From Cryptomeria japonica (Eukaryota; Streptophyta; Pinopsida; Cupressales; Cupressaceae), in contig NC_081414.1 of the NCBI RefSeq assembly GCF_030272615.1, positions 332,741,427 to 332,801,426 of the forward strand: a stretch of DNA of 60,000 bases, written 5' to 3'. The position numbers and the translations under genes were made by a program. Below the pieces are notes generated by a model. It was not told the DNA's origin and searched no databases. It saw only the letters and a list, made by a program, of their open reading frames with translations. Positions 1 through 11,977 of the stretch are shown here, piece after piece (position 1 is the first letter of the stretch; the number at the start of each line of letters is the position of its first letter).

Positions 1-1499
1 TTTGATGTCTTCCTCATCTCCCCATTTTGAATCTTGTTCCTCCGAAAAGGCTAGCTTTACTTTTGCCGGGGAAGCTAATGAGATTTCCGATATCCCTTGG
101 CCCAGGATGTTATCACGTTGGGCCTCCTGGAACTAGTCTAATTCTTTATCTAGATCTTGAGAGTTTAAAACAAGGTTAAAATTATCTCCTTCCTCTTTGT
201 TATCTATGGGCTTTTTATCTCCTTTACTCTCACATTTATCTGAGACTAACTCTGTCTTATCCTCTTCCAATTATTATTATTATGATGAGTATTGTTGGAA
301 TAATTATTTGCTTCTCTCTGAAGCTTTAATACTCCTTTCTTGACTAAGGCTTCTTTGATTTTGATCCCATTCTCAACCATTTTGTTAAATCTTGGAGGAT
401 ATTGAATTTTAAGTGCATAACTCATCTATTCATTCAAGTTATCGATAAAAATATCCATCTTTTCATTGTCAGGAACCATATGAGGATATCGTGCAAACAA
501 GATTCTCCACCTTTCTAAGAATGTCATAAAAGGTTCCCCATTCTTTTTCTGTGTTACATAGGTGAAGCATATTAATCTCATGTTGAATGTTATATGAATA
601 TTGGGAAACAAACTTGTCCACCAATTCTGAAAATGTTCTTATACCAGTGGTAACTTGGAAAACCACTCTATTGCTTGCCCACTTAAGCTCTTGGGGAATA
701 GTCCCATCAGATATGTGTCCTCATGTGCAGACTCCATGCTCATTGTGAAAAATTCCCTAACATGATCTTGAGGATCATTCTTACCATTGTATTTGTCATA
801 CTTAGGGATTTCACAATTTGGAGGAAATGGTATCATATTTAGATTTCTATCAAATGGATAAGGACATATCTCTTGCAGTGAATATCTTCTTGTAGTTTCC
901 GCTTGTAAGTCTTGAACTTGTGTTTGGAGTGCTTGAATCTATTGAGTAAGAGCTAAAAGAGGATTATATAAATTATTCCTCCCTTCACCATCTTGGTTGT
1001 TTTGAATTCTTTCATTGTGATTGTTATTTTGAATTCATTCATTATGAGTATCATTCTGAGTTCGTTCATTGTGAGTATCACTTTGAGTTCATTCATTGCG
1101 AGTATCATTTTGAGTTCGTTCATTGTGAGTATCACTTTGAGTTCTTTCATTGCGAGTATCACTTTGAATTCTTTCATTGCAAGTATCATTGGTGTCATTT
1201 CGAGTCTCGCTTGTCTCTCCACTTCATTTTATACTAGTGATATCAAAATTACTTTGTAGCTTGGAACCTTGACATGCTAACATGAGAAAATATCTTTCCT
1301 TATCTGCTTCAATGATTATTTCCAAGAATTTACCAAATTTTGGATCTTGCTGCGCTCCTTTGATTATTTCTTCCAATATTTCATAATCATCATTATTGTT
1401 GTGAGTAGTGGATCCAAATTGGTGATAAAAAGGATTCTCTTCATCAATTGTGAATGCTTTCCCTTGTTCTTGTTATTTCAATTTCCTTTGATTTCTCAT
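1..1499 (-). pseudogene. Ty3-gypsy gag polyprotein, 5' part of element (partial, broken)
   Basis: Read on the minus strand, this is a retrotransposon capsid (gag) region. A likely Met lies at 1499, followed by an acidic stretch with EILEEIIKGAQQDPKFGKF. Next comes a 9-residue repeat region (1000-1192), then IQALQTQVQDLQ, which looks like a coiled coil. The capsid core follows: FPPNCEIPKYDKYNGKNDP near 830, then DHVREFF, GQAIEWFSKLP and a KFVSQYSYN-like block. Order and motifs fit retrotrans_gag of the Tat/Athila type. The frame is broken by stops, for example TAG near 930 and TAA near 1475, and by frame changes between about 470 and 670. The coding sense continues off the left edge, so protease and pol would lie outside the window. 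Family assignment is fairly safe; lineage is inferred. Confidence 0.75.
1000..1192 (-). repeat. 27-bp minisatellite, in frame inside gag
   Basis: About seven imperfect copies of a 27-bp unit, TTCATTCATTGYGAGTATCA on the plus strand followed by YTTTGAG. On the minus strand each unit encodes nine residues of the form NERTQSDTR. The frame is the same as the gag motifs downstream, so the array was part of the gag N-terminal region, not an inserted satellite. Units alternate between ACTTTGAG and ATTTTGAG endings, hinting at a 54-bp higher-order unit. Confidence 0.8.
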
Positions 1500-2212
1500 G
1501 AAAACTAGCATATGAGTGGTCTAATTGCTTCAAAAGGTTTAATTCTTCTAAAACGCTTCTCAATAGGTGATCAATTCTTGAGGTAAATAAGACAAGTTAA
1601 TTTGACCACCTTGATTTAGACTTTGTGATAATGCAGATCTTTGTTACATAGCACGTGTTCTCAAAGGTTCTTTGTCAAATTTATTTCCTCTACCATGCAA
1701 ATAATTTCAATAATGATGTAAAAACATGCGATGTTTCACCAAGATTTTATGATTTATGTAGAGAAATTTGGCTCTTTTCAAGATTGCCTTTTGATTAAGT
1801 TTCTTCTTTTTCAAGGTTATCTTGTGATTAAGTTTCTTTTTCTTGAAGCGATGTGAAATGATCATCAAGTATTTGAAAATTTACAAGTTTTTGATCTTGG
1901 TTTTAAGTGCAAAATTTTATTGTGATATGATCGAGTCCAATAGGAAAGATGTATCATGTTTAAAGAACTAGGTTAATCTGATCTAGTGTTGTAGTCTTGT
2001 GATGAAGGATGATAAATCCTGATATGAAAGTATGTCTGAAAGATCAAATTATCAAAGATATTTGATTATGCACTTGAGAGATTTGGATCTTAAACTTGTT
2101 TAAGATGAATACTTGTGAGACCTAGTGTGTTTAGCCTTGAATTTAACTTAACCAAAGACAATTTTTGGCATGTTCAACAAATAGGTGTTAAAAAATATGA
2201 TGCTATGCTATC
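1500..2212. other. Non-coding leader of the Ty3-gypsy element
   Basis: No coding frame or RNA gene seen. It lies upstream of gag in element orientation and is AT-rich. There is a short imperfect duplication at 1775-1840 around GATTAAGTTTCTT. Assigned to the element leader only by position. Confidence 0.4.
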
Positions 2213-3325
2213 AACCAAAAGAGTTGCTTCTCAGACCAAAAGAGCTATTTATTAGACTGAAAGAGCTACTTTGTTGACCGAAAGAGCTATTTCTCAAACC
2301 AAAAGAGCTATTTCTCAGAATGAAAGAGCTACTTTTTTGATTAAAAATGTTATTTCTCAGACTAGAAGAGCTATTTCTCAGACTGAAAGAGCTACTTCTC
2401 AAACTAAAAGAGCTATTGTTTTTACCAGAAGTGTTGTTATATTCACCAAAAATGTTGTTGTTGAGACTGAAAGAGTTGTTTTCTAGAATGAAAATGCTAA
2501 TGTTTTGACCAAGAACGCTATCTCTTAGACTAAGAGAGATGTTATATTGACCAAAAACTCTGATGTTTAGCCTGAAAGTGCTAGTTCCTGAGATGTTGTT
2601 AAGACTAACAAAATTACTTCCTTTCAAACTAGAAGAGTTGTTGTTTTGACTAGAAACGTTGCTTTCTCAAACTAGGAGAGCTATTATATTGACCAAAAAT
2701 GTTGTTTCTCAAACAAGGAGAGCTATTTCTCAGACTGAAAACGCTACGGTTTTGGCCAAGAACGCTATTGTTTAAACCGATAGTGTTGATTCCTAGACTG
2801 AAAATGATATTTCTCAAACATAGAGTGTTGTTTCTCAACTTGAGAGTGTTATTTTTTTGACCAAGAACATTGTTGTTTAGACTGAAAGAGCTATTCTACA
2901 AATCAGGAACTCTAAAATTTAAAGTAGTGAAGTTTAGATTTAGAAATTGGTTGTTTTGACTTGGAGATTTAATTTCAAGACTCAGAAAACTGATGTTTAG
3001 GGGTAACCAATAAAAACATGAGAGAGCTAAAGTTCAGACCAAAAGAGATAATGTTTGGACCAAACGTGCTAAAGTTTGAACCGGAAACTCCATTGTTGGA
3101 ACCAAGAACTCTAATGTTTGGACCAGGAACTCTACTCTTTCGACCAATAACTCTACTATTTGAACCGAGAACTCTACTATTTAGACTGAGAACTCTAATG
3201 TTTGAACCAAGAACTCTAATGCTTGAACCAAAAACTCTAATGTTTGGACCAAGAACTCTGATGTTTAAAATGAGAACTCTATTGTTTGAACCGAGAACTC
3301 TACTGTTTGAATCAAGAACTCTAAT
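2213..3325. repeat. 21-bp minisatellite array (about 53 units)
   Basis: A long imperfect tandem array with period 21. Plus-strand units resemble AGACCAAAAGAGCTATTTCTC in the left half and drift to TTTGAACCGAGAACTCTACT in the right half. Because 21 is a multiple of three, it gives spurious long frames: a 7-residue repeat like RTLMFEP on the plus strand and FSLRNSS on the minus strand. I do not believe either is a gene. The middle (2900-3020) is very degraded. It shares its core with the arrays at 5660-6050 and 20740-20999. Confidence 0.85.
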
Positions 3326-4139
3326 CTACTGTGTAAAGTGTAAATTTGATAGTTTAAAGCTTGAGTTTGAAGTTTTTGTATTATCAATGGATGATATGTG
3401 TCTGATTTATTGTCTAAAAACACAAAAGATAGAATTTCAAATAGTTGTCTTGTTTGTCCCTAGGATCTAAACATCAAGTGTATGTTCCAAAGGCTCACAA
3501 AAAGCCCAAATTTCCATAGGTTCTGCACAAAGAAGACACTTCAAGCAGATTTATCCTAAGGAATTGGTCACAATACGATAACTTAGCCCACATATTGGAA
3601 TCTCCATGATGCAAGTGTAAACACCCTAAAAGGGGATGTCCATTTTTGCCGTTGTCGAGAGGTGGTAGATAGGGGCCTCCAGGACTGGAAGGATGACCCA
3701 ATCACCCCCTCCTCAGAAGGCTATAAGTATCCTATGAAAAGCCGAGGATTCTTGCCTCTACTCCAAGGAGCCAAATGGTGAGTGTCTTGAGGGAAAAACC
3801 TTCTATCCCCTTACACTAAAGTTATCGCACCAAGGCTAAAAAGGGTGGCTTCTAACTAACAAGGAACTAATAAGGGCATTTGTTTGGCGCATCAGGGTAT
3901 CAACTCAATTAAGAGGTCTTCCAGCCTTGAGAATCAAGATTTTATATACCCAAAGGTACAGAGGAGAGCTATTCCCAAAATTGCCATTGATTTTGATTTT
4001 CATCAAAATCACATTTATTTTATAGTGGGTTAGATGAACTTGGCTTTAGTCATTCCCACTTGGGTCATTCCCCTGTCACTCAGCCTTATGGGCTACTCAG
4101 GAAAGCGGGAATGCTAAGGATTATTGCACTACTAAAAGT
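3326..4139. other. Non-coding sequence between the 21-bp array and the solo LTR
   Basis: No gene recognised. It is less AT-rich than its surroundings, with stretches such as GGGGCCTCCAGGACTGGAAGG at 3674-3694. Probably more of the Ty3-gypsy leader or an older repeat. Confidence 0.35.
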
Positions 4140-5323
4140 TGTTGGAAATATGTTGGATTTGGTTAAGTTTTTTCATTGATGTCAACACTATATCCTGGTT
4201 GGACCTATCTCAGTTTGTCTTGGTATTTATCTTGGTTTTGGCTTCGATTTTGATCCAGTTTGATCAAATCCTTGGATGCAATTTTGGATGCTTATTCTGG
4301 ATTATTCTATTGGTTCATGTTTTGGTTCTCTGGTAACTATCGCTTATGTTCCCGGTTAGTATTTCCTGGTACCGGTTAGCTTTATCAGTAAGTGATATTT
4401 GATGTTTTGATTAGACAATTTTGGTCTGGCTTATGAAATCTATTTCTATCATGTTGAAGGTTCTTCTTCATCGTATTTTGAGTTTTTGGCGACTTTGCAT
4501 TGGCTTGAGTGTTGTTATGGTGGTCCTATTTGGATCTGATTAGACTTTTTGTGTTACTTCACCGAGGGTTTCTACTGGTTGGTAAAATGTGCTGGATTTT
4601 GGTCTTAACAAAATTTTCAGGGATATAATTGTTTGGATATTTGAATTAGGTCCATGCTATGTAATGTAAATCATAATATTGGTCTAGTGATATCGTGTAA
4701 TGTAATTTTTGTTATTATGGGTTTTTGGGCTAAGGGTTTAGTCGACCTTATCATAAGGTTGATGATCTGTATTTATAGGTGACTTATTCATGTAATATGT
4801 AAGAGGTGTGGGATAGATGGTTATGTCTACATTATTAGAGAAAGGTTTGTGTGCGAAAAAATGATATATCATTTGGTAGAAGGTTTTGGTATTGGAGGGT
4901 AGACATCTATGCTTAACCGAAACTGTATCAATTATTAGGAGATGCTACTTTCACAGTTCATTATTTTTGGATTGTAGTCTGATGTTTTGTAAGTCAGTGA
5001 GACTTCTCTTTTGTGATGAGCAGTGAGCTCTAGGTGGTTGGCTTGATTGCAAGTGCAATTCCCATTGTAATTATTTCACATACTACTGCACAAGTATTAT
5101 CTGATTGTGGGTAGGGTTTCCCACCATGGTTTTTACCTTTACCAAGTTTTCCACGTCAAAAATATTGGTGTTGTGTGTACTGTGCTTTCATGTTTTATCC
5201 TTTATTGTGTTGGTTTCTTTGTGCTCTGGTTTAAAGGTTTTGATATGCAATAGTTCTGATTACTGATAGTAAACTGATTCCCCCCCCCTCTCAGTTTACT
5301 CCCGATATCAGATCTGTCTAACA
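4140..5323 (+). mobile_element. Solo LTR, Sirevirus-like copia family
   Basis: Begins TGTTGGAAAT and ends CTAACA. It carries the same internal landmarks as the other copia LTRs here: a 'CATTGATGTCAACA' block near the start, a GTGGTTTTTACC..TTTTCCACGT block at 5126-5156, and the C-tract followed by TCTCAGTTTAC near 5280-5300. The flanks are aaagt (4135-4139) and aaagg (5324-5328), a 4/5 match for a 5-bp target duplication. No internal region or second LTR adjoins it, so it is best read as a solo LTR left by LTR-LTR recombination. Confidence 0.65.
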
Positions 5324-5474
5324 AAAGGAAAGTAGTGATTCTGGCTTTCTGATCACCTCATGAAGGTGAGAGCATAGTCACCTATCATCGAAGACATGCA
5401 AGACATGATGGTTCTTTTTCTTTCCTAATTAGTCTAGATGCCTACATTAATAAAAACAAGTAATGCAATCTCTC

Positions 5475-5490
5475 GTAGTTGCACCAAAAA
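5475..5490 (-). other. Possible primer binding site and LTR junction of the Ty3-gypsy element
   Basis: The plus strand reads GTAGTTGCACCA, then aaaa, then TGTTAGTAG. On the minus strand this is an LTR end followed by TGGTGCAACTAC, the layout of a tRNA primer site just inside a 5' LTR. The TGG start fits a tRNA 3' CCA, but I cannot match the rest to a particular tRNA. If right, the LTR starts at 5491 and runs rightward. Confidence 0.3.
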
Positions 5491-5659
5491 TGTTAGTAGT
5501 TTATATTTTTATCTTTGGTGATGAAAGGTTTTATAACTCTGGTGTTGGACAATGAATTAGGTACCTACAAAACAAAGAACCACAAGTCAGATTCTAGAAA
5601 CTAACAGTCTGAAAAAGGTAGAACAAAAAAATGCTAAACATAACATCAAAATCCTAAAT

Positions 5660-6050
5660 GATTTGCTTAAAATGTTGTTCTAGAAACCCAGAACATTGTT
5701 CTATCAACTAGAAATGTTGCTTTGTTAGCAAAAAATGCTACTAAATTTACCAGAAACGTTGTAGAAATGATTAAAAATGTTATTTTAGGCACCAAAAACA
5801 CTAGTTCAGGTATTGGAAAAGCTAAAATAGCTACCAAAAATGCCAAACAGCTACCAGAATAGCTAAAACAGCTACAAGAAACACTTAAACAGACACCAGA
5901 AGAGCTAAATCAGCCACTAGAACTCTAAAACAAACACCAAAAGAGCTAAGATAGCTACCAGAAATGCTAAAACGGACACCAAAAGAGCTAACATAGCTAC
6001 CAGAAATGCTAAAAAAGACACCAAAAGTGCTAAAATAGAGATAAAGTGAA
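5660..6050. repeat. Second 21-bp minisatellite array (about 18 units)
   Basis: Imperfect 21-bp units, best preserved at 5880-6040 as AAAGAGCTAAAACAGACACCA. The core ACCAAAAGAGCTA is the same as in the 2213-3325 array, so the two are related although separated by a solo LTR and leader sequence. The left units (5660-5800) read more like ACCAGAAACGTTGTAGAAATG. Confidence 0.8.
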
Positions 6051-7379
6051 GGTTAAGAAGCAAATCCTTTGCATTGCAATGCAAGATATCAGAAGAATGC
6101 CCATTTAGTTGATGTAAATGCTAAAACGGTGGGTGAGAGCACCATTCTGCATTTTGTTAGAGCTAATGTCTATTTCTAGAATGTTATTCTACAAATTCAT
6201 GAAAGCCTGTCAAGAAAACTTCTTACAAACAATCTTGTTAAAAAATTTGGCTTTATGTGTGTAAAATATTGTGTTCAATCCATTTATAAGCATAAAAATC
6301 ACACATACTCAATGAAACATTGTATTGAGGAAACAAAACAAAACAATTAAAACACTCCCTAATGTCGTCTCATCACTCCTTGATCTTGAGGACTTTGTCA
6401 GTTCATTTGATGGCTCTCAGATGCATGATTTCAACAAACTGACAACTCAAGAAATGGGCATTGATTATGCAAGTTAAGATCTACAAGATAATGCAAGTTC
6501 TATGCTCATTCTACATGATGATTAAGCTACCATGAAAGCCATGTAGTTATAATGATATTATGCTAATATGCTATGATGCAACAATACTAAGCTATGATTG
6601 AGAAAATGTTGGAAATGACTACTAGAATGCTAAATTGCTCAAAATGCTAAGGGTCCTCTCATAGCCAAAAGAGGGGATATTTATATGATTTCCATAACCA
6701 GAGGTGAGGTGGCAAGAATCAATAGTGTAGATTCAGTCTAGATAAATCAACGGTCAAGATCAAAGAAGTTGGAAAGAGGTTTAGAAGATGGACACTTGTC
6801 TTTCCTAAGGAGACAAGTGGCAAAGAATCTCCAACCATATGCCAACAAAGGGGCAAGTGGCATGGAGATAAGAGACATGTGGCATAAGTGCCTCGTGTCT
6901 CTAAGAGAGGGTAGACACTCCAAAGATGGTTAGGATAAGAAGTTGGAGGGGATAGGATTTGTAAAACTCTTAGTTGGATTGAGTGTGTTAGATTAGCATG
7001 TGGTTAGGCTAGGTGGTTAGGAGTAGAATCCATGTGCTCAAATTCGAATTTTAAATTCAAATTTAATGAAAGGGGGAATTTAAATACACAAACTAATTAA
7101 TTTGCGTATTTAATTGGGAAAATAGAAGAAGGTGATTAAACTGGGAAGATTTAGAATAAATGAACCATATTGTTTTTATTTTTTTTTCTAATTTAAAAAA
7201 GAAAAAAAATTGTTTTTTTATTTTATTTTGAAAAATATGAAATGAAATTTGAAATTTGAAAGTTGAAAGATGAAAGTTGAAAATTGAAATTTGGAACTTG
7301 CAAAATAATTGAATAATGGAAAATTTTAGAAAAATGATTATTCAATTTAGTGGGCCAATTGATGAGAAAACAATTGTGA
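6051..7379. other. Non-coding, possible LTR body of the Ty3-gypsy element
   Basis: No coding frame. At 6780-6930 there are repeated phrases (GACACTTGTC, GACAAGTGGC, GGGCAAGTGGC, GACATGTGGC). The stretch 6530-7100 resembles 19380-19900 in layout and wording (ACTAGAATGCTAAATTGC, GACAAGTGG, then AT-rich), so both may be parts of related LTRs. Confidence 0.35.
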
Positions 7380-8470
7380 AAAACTATGGAACCTCCTAGG
7401 AAATTGAAATTTGAAATTAGGATTATATCAGAATAACCTCTTAATTTAAAATTAAAATTATGCAAAATAGATTGAATTTTAAAATTAGGGTCTTGTGAAA
7501 ATAATCTCTTAATTTTAAAATTGAAAATTGAAATGTTAGAATTTGAGAATTAGTTTAAATTTAAAAATTAGGGCTCTCTTAATTAACCTCTTAATTTTAA
7601 GATTTAAATTTGAAATTGTCCACAAGAAATTTAAATTTAAAATTAGGGCCTTGTAATAAGATCCTCTTAATTTTAAAATTAAATTTAAAATGTTGAAATT
7701 TGGGAGTTGAAAGAATCAATGCAAATTTGGGAAATGCACAAGGTTAATTTAAATTTGAAAATTAGGGTTTGTTTAATTTACCACTTAATTTTAAATTTGA
7801 AATTTGAAATTGTCCACCAGAAAATTAAATTCAAAATTAGGGTCTTGTAAAAAGAACTACTTAATTTTAAAATTTAAATTTGAAATAGATCTAAGATTGG
7901 AATTTGGAAATTGAAATATTAATTTAAATTTAAAAATTAGGGTCCTATAGAAAAAAACCACTTAATTTGAAAATTTAAATTTGAAATAGATCTAAGATTG
8001 GAATTTGGAAATTGAAAAATTAATTTAAATTTAAAAATCGAGGTCTTTTTAATTAACCACTTAATTATAAAATTTAAACTGAAAATTGAAATTTGATCCA
8101 AGATTGCAATTTTCAATTTGAATTGAAATTAACAACCAAATTTGAAGAGGGAAATTCAAAATTTAAATAACTCACAAGCTCAATTTTTAAAAATTTTAAA
8201 ATTAGGGTTTTTCAAATTATCCACTTAATTTTAAAATTTAATTGTGAAATTTGACTTGTAGATGAAATTTGAATTTTGAAATTGAAGAACACTCAGATCT
8301 GAAATAATTTATCCATACTAAACAAATCACAAGCTCAATTTTGAATTTAAAAATTAGGGTTTTAGTGAAATTAACCTCTAAATTTTTAAAATTTGTAAGG
8401 AAATCAAACTTGTAAAGAAAAATTTGAATTTTAAATTGCATACACTCAAATCTGAAAACAAAAATCAGAA
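7380..8470. repeat. AT-rich degenerate array anchored on AAATTAGGG
   Basis: About ten loosely spaced units. Each has AAATTAGGGTCTT or a variant, then an A/T spacer, then CCACTTAATTTTAAAATTTA. Anchors lie near 7412, 7483, 7567, 7641, 7760, 7836, 7936, 8034, 8200 and 8352. Spacing is irregular, roughly 70-165 bp. The nearly unbroken A/T runs make the segment low-complexity. No coding potential. Confidence 0.6.
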
Positions 8471-9600
8471 TTAATGGTGTAAGGAGTCAGGTTCACCAAA
8501 ATGTAAAGTGGAAAATCTGAGCTTAGCAAATTCACCAAATGGAAGGGAGAAATTACTAAGGCAATTTTCACTTGAAGGACTTTACATTCAAAAGAGGAGA
8601 TGAATCCACTAGATCCAATCCTAAATGATACAAGGACTGAATACTAAGTAGATTGATTGTATGTGGAATGTGTTTGACCCTTTTTTGTAAGTTGAATAAG
8701 TGTAGAAATTGAAGACAAAGTAAGCAGAAACAGTGAGCTATAATTCAGGATTTCATCATGCACCTGGATCTGAGAAGTTTGAGATGATTCGGAGCTGCTT
8801 TGCAAAATATACCAAAAGTTACAAGGACCGTGTGTCCAGACCAGGTTGCCCTCCTATCAGTCCTCCGAACTTTCCGTAGGCCGAAAAGGGTTTTTTCATG
8901 TCTGCAAATAAAAATTAATTCTAGAAGTACAACTACACACCTGCTTCCTCCACACAAAAGGAAAGGGAAATATGTTGGGAATAAGGGTTTGCCTTTGGTC
9001 AAACCCCGGTTTGGAATCAACCTTGAATGAAATATTACAAATATTGAAGTAAATAATGAAAAGGTATACCTTAGATCTGCAATGACTAATAATGATGCTT
9101 TGCTTCTTGAATGTAATCACATATGTTGTATGAAATGGCATGAACATGAGAAAACCCTAATCACACACACATGCTTGCAAATGAATGATGTAATGTTGCT
9201 CCAATATGCAACCTCGAAGAATGCTTGATGATGAATGCTTGAATGTAGTCTCCTTGCCTTATGATCATCTCCACCTTATTGCCTTATGATCAAATGAGAG
9301 GGGAAGACCTCCTTATATACTTTCCTATCGTCAATAATGTTAATTTTTTGACAGATGCTGACATGGAGAAAAGTTTCCTGCTAAAATTTGAGATAGGGCC
9401 AAGGGTTCAAATTAGGTTCCAATTGAGGAGGACCATGGCATGGCGCCATGATCCTAGTGAGGACTACCCTAATTTAGGGTTAGGACAAGGGGTTCCATCA
9501 AGGTAAAGTATGATAATATGGAGTTTGGTGCATTGGAGGAGGCATAAATAGGTCTCGATCAAGCATGAAGATGAATGTTAGGGTTTAGCCAGATCCAGAG
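8471..9600. other. Non-coding, possible retroelement LTR end
   Basis: Includes a short island of higher GC (8800-9010) with CCAGACCAGGTTGCCCTCC and CAAACCCCGG, typical of LTR sequence, but I could not fix a boundary. Several short frames here overlap on both strands and show no domain. Confidence 0.3.
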
Positions 9601-11600
9601 AAAATACAAATTAACAATTATATGCAGATACAAACATAAAAGATGAAGAAAAATGCATAATACAAATAACAGAGAGATTTAACGTGGTTCGCCCAAGATG
9701 GGCTACATCCACCAAATATAGTCGTCCAATCTTTTCTTATTATCTAGTAAATTAGTACAAAACAATTACAATGCCTTATGCATTCCAACCGCTTATAACA
9801 TGTAATTTTAGGGCAACATACAAAGTTGGCTAACAAAGAATAACCCTAACCATAAAGGAATATTCTTGTGATCTTCTTCCCGTACACGTATTCTCGTACT
9901 CGTATTCTCATACTCTCATATTCTTGTATTCTCTTACATATGAGAAATGAAAATGGTAGAGGTAGAATAACTAATGTACCAAATTTAAAAAAGGTAAGGA
10001 TACTTATCTCTCTCACCATTTCTTAATTTAGTTGCTAGTGAAAAGAAGCTTGTATATTCAATTTCGAAACATGTTTTGGGAAGAGTTTTTAGCAATTAAA
10101 AAGGTCAAGCATGTCAATGCGGTACCTTGAGGGTAAGCCTTAACATTCAAAGTATACCATACAAAGAATATCTAAGGTAGGCCAAAGTAGTAACCAACCT
10201 GAAGTCTCTATGTCTCATTCATTGCAAACCTCACAAGATAAAACCCTTGAGTAGTCATACTCTTTAAATATACATCTTTCCCTAGTAAGGATGAGTCACT
10301 TTAAACTCCATAACCTACTACCATAGCTAAGACAATGAGTTAGAAATTGGCATAAGCTTCTGGTGTTTCAAATAAGAAAAAGAAGCCAAAATCATGTTCT
10401 ATCTTAGAGAAGAAGAAAAAGGAAAAATATTTTCCTATTTCAAAGAAGACAAAGTTGAATTTCTCTTCTCCTACAAGGAAGAAAAAAAATTCCATACTCT
10501 CCTCTTGTATCAAAAAATTAGAAGAAATCAATTCTTGCCCCTGTTGTACAGAAACAAAATCCATTAAATTCCCTTTTGTTAGAAAAAGAAAGAGTAGGTC
10601 AATTTTCTCTCTTGTGTTAGAAAAATAAAGAACCCAATTTATTCCTATACAAAAGGAAAGGAAAAATAATATACCCTTTTTTGCAAAAGGGGGTGAAAAG
10701 AAAACTAAACAGAAGAAGATTCTTTATAAGACCTCTAGCAAATATCATTGCCTAAAAACAAAGAGGGATCCAAGATGATTACATCTTATAGCTAAAATAT
10801 ACTCATTATTAATTTTGAGACTAGCTTCGAAAAAGAAGATATGTTTGTGCAAAGAGAATGTCCTCTCCATACTGGGGCAATAATCTCATTTAACAATCAC
10901 ATGAACTCTTTCGATAAAATAATTCCTGATTGGCTTGAAGAAGATGAATCATAAGAAATTGTGTAGCTAAAAGGGCAACATGAGGAAGAACAAGCAATAT
11001 ATATGCAAAAGAGGTGAAGACAAGATTTTATTGTTTAAATTGAGATACAAGATGTTGGCCCATAGTAAGATATCAGTTTGGAAAGATTAAAAGAGATGGA
11101 TTCTAAGGAATCAGAGAAAAACATTAGAAATGAATAGAGAAAATATAATTTTAATACTTCTCCTAGTTTCTCCTATCAAATAATCACTTAACAACTTTGA
11201 CAAAAAGTACAACAACTAAAGCTACAAACACAAAAATGGAAGGAAGAGAAAGAGTAACTACATCAAAATTTTGATGAAGAAATATAGGCAAAGGATAGGG
11301 AGATAAGAAGGTTGAAAAATAAGATAGATCAAATGGCTACTATGATGCCACAGCTCATGTATTGCAGGACACCTGCAAAATTTATTCACTTTTTTTAAGG
11401 AGAACAAGTCCTTACTTTTTAATTCATGTGATTATATAAAGGCCTACCTTTTAGATTTGTTAACCCCCGGATAATATTCAATGTTTTAAAATCATCTATC
11501 CCTAAACTCTAGAGTTCTATCTATGATTTCTACTTAAAAAACTATGTAGTGCCTTATAATATAGAATAAATTCATTTCTTTATGTAGGTGATTTGTAGTT
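9601..11600. other. Decayed repeat sequence; copia-LTR-like patch at 9675-9960
   Basis: At 9675-9720 the phrase GATTTAACGTGGTTCGCCC resembles the conserved block of copia LTRs in minus orientation. A short CGTATTCTCGTACT repeat follows at 9890-9940. From 10,350 to 10,720 the plus strand is rich in GAAGAAGAAAA and TTCCT tracts. No gene recognised. Confidence 0.35.
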
Positions 11601-11612
11601 AATGGCACAATC

Positions 11613-11977
11613 TGTTACAAGTGTGGTTGTTGTTGCACCAAAATATCAACCTGTTAATGCCTAATACAACCACTAGACTTATAGAATCCATAGGAGGCAG
11701 TTAAGCGATGACACAAACCTTAGCGTTGCGCTGTACAACACAAGGAGACTAAGGGTGCACACCTTGTAAATCCACCCCCAACGCAAGCGAGGGGTTTGAC
11801 CTTGTGACCAAGCTCTGATACCACTTGTTACAAGTGTGGTTACCGTTGCACCAAAAGATCGACTTGTTAAAGCTCGATACAACCACTAGACTTATAGAAT
11901 CCACAGGAGGTGGTTAAGCCATGTCACAAACCCGAGCACTGTGTTGCACAACACAAGGAGACCAAGGGCGCACACCA
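11613..11977 (-). mobile_element. TRIM-like miniature LTR element
   Basis: Two direct repeats of about 150 bp (11613-11762 and 11826-11977) begin TGTTACAAGTGTGG and end near GCACACC(A). The internal segment is only about 60 bp. The plus strand reads GCTCTGATACCA at 11812-11823, two bases before the right repeat. On the minus strand this is TGGTATCAGAGC, the initiator-Met tRNA primer site used by plant copia elements. A C-rich run at 11771-11780 is a PPT candidate beside the left repeat. Flanks caatc (11608-11612) and ctatc (11978-11982) match 4/5. There is no coding capacity, so it would be mobilised in trans. Confidence 0.65.
11812..11823 (-). other. Primer binding site of the TRIM-like element
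   Basis: The minus strand reads TGGTATCAGAGC, an exact match to the usual plant tRNA-iMet primer site, two bases inside the right-hand direct repeat. Confidence 0.7.

Noticed and set aside
2213-3325. CRISPR-like array
   Set aside because: The 21-bp units are contiguous and imperfect with no unique spacers, and the context is plant retroelement.
3018-3470. 150-codon plus-strand frame of RTLMFEP-type 7-residue repeats
   Set aside because: A consequence of a 21-bp tandem array without stop words. The opposite strand has a similar open frame in the left half of the array, and neither has a conserved flank.
7380-8470. Interstitial telomere repeat (TTAGGG words)
   Set aside because: TTAGGG occurs singly at intervals of 70 bp or more inside AT sequence, and plant telomeres are TTTAGGG; not a telomere tract.
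11613-11977. Cassandra-type TRIM with a 5S RNA promoter
   Set aside because: I could not see the 5S internal promoter words in either repeat.
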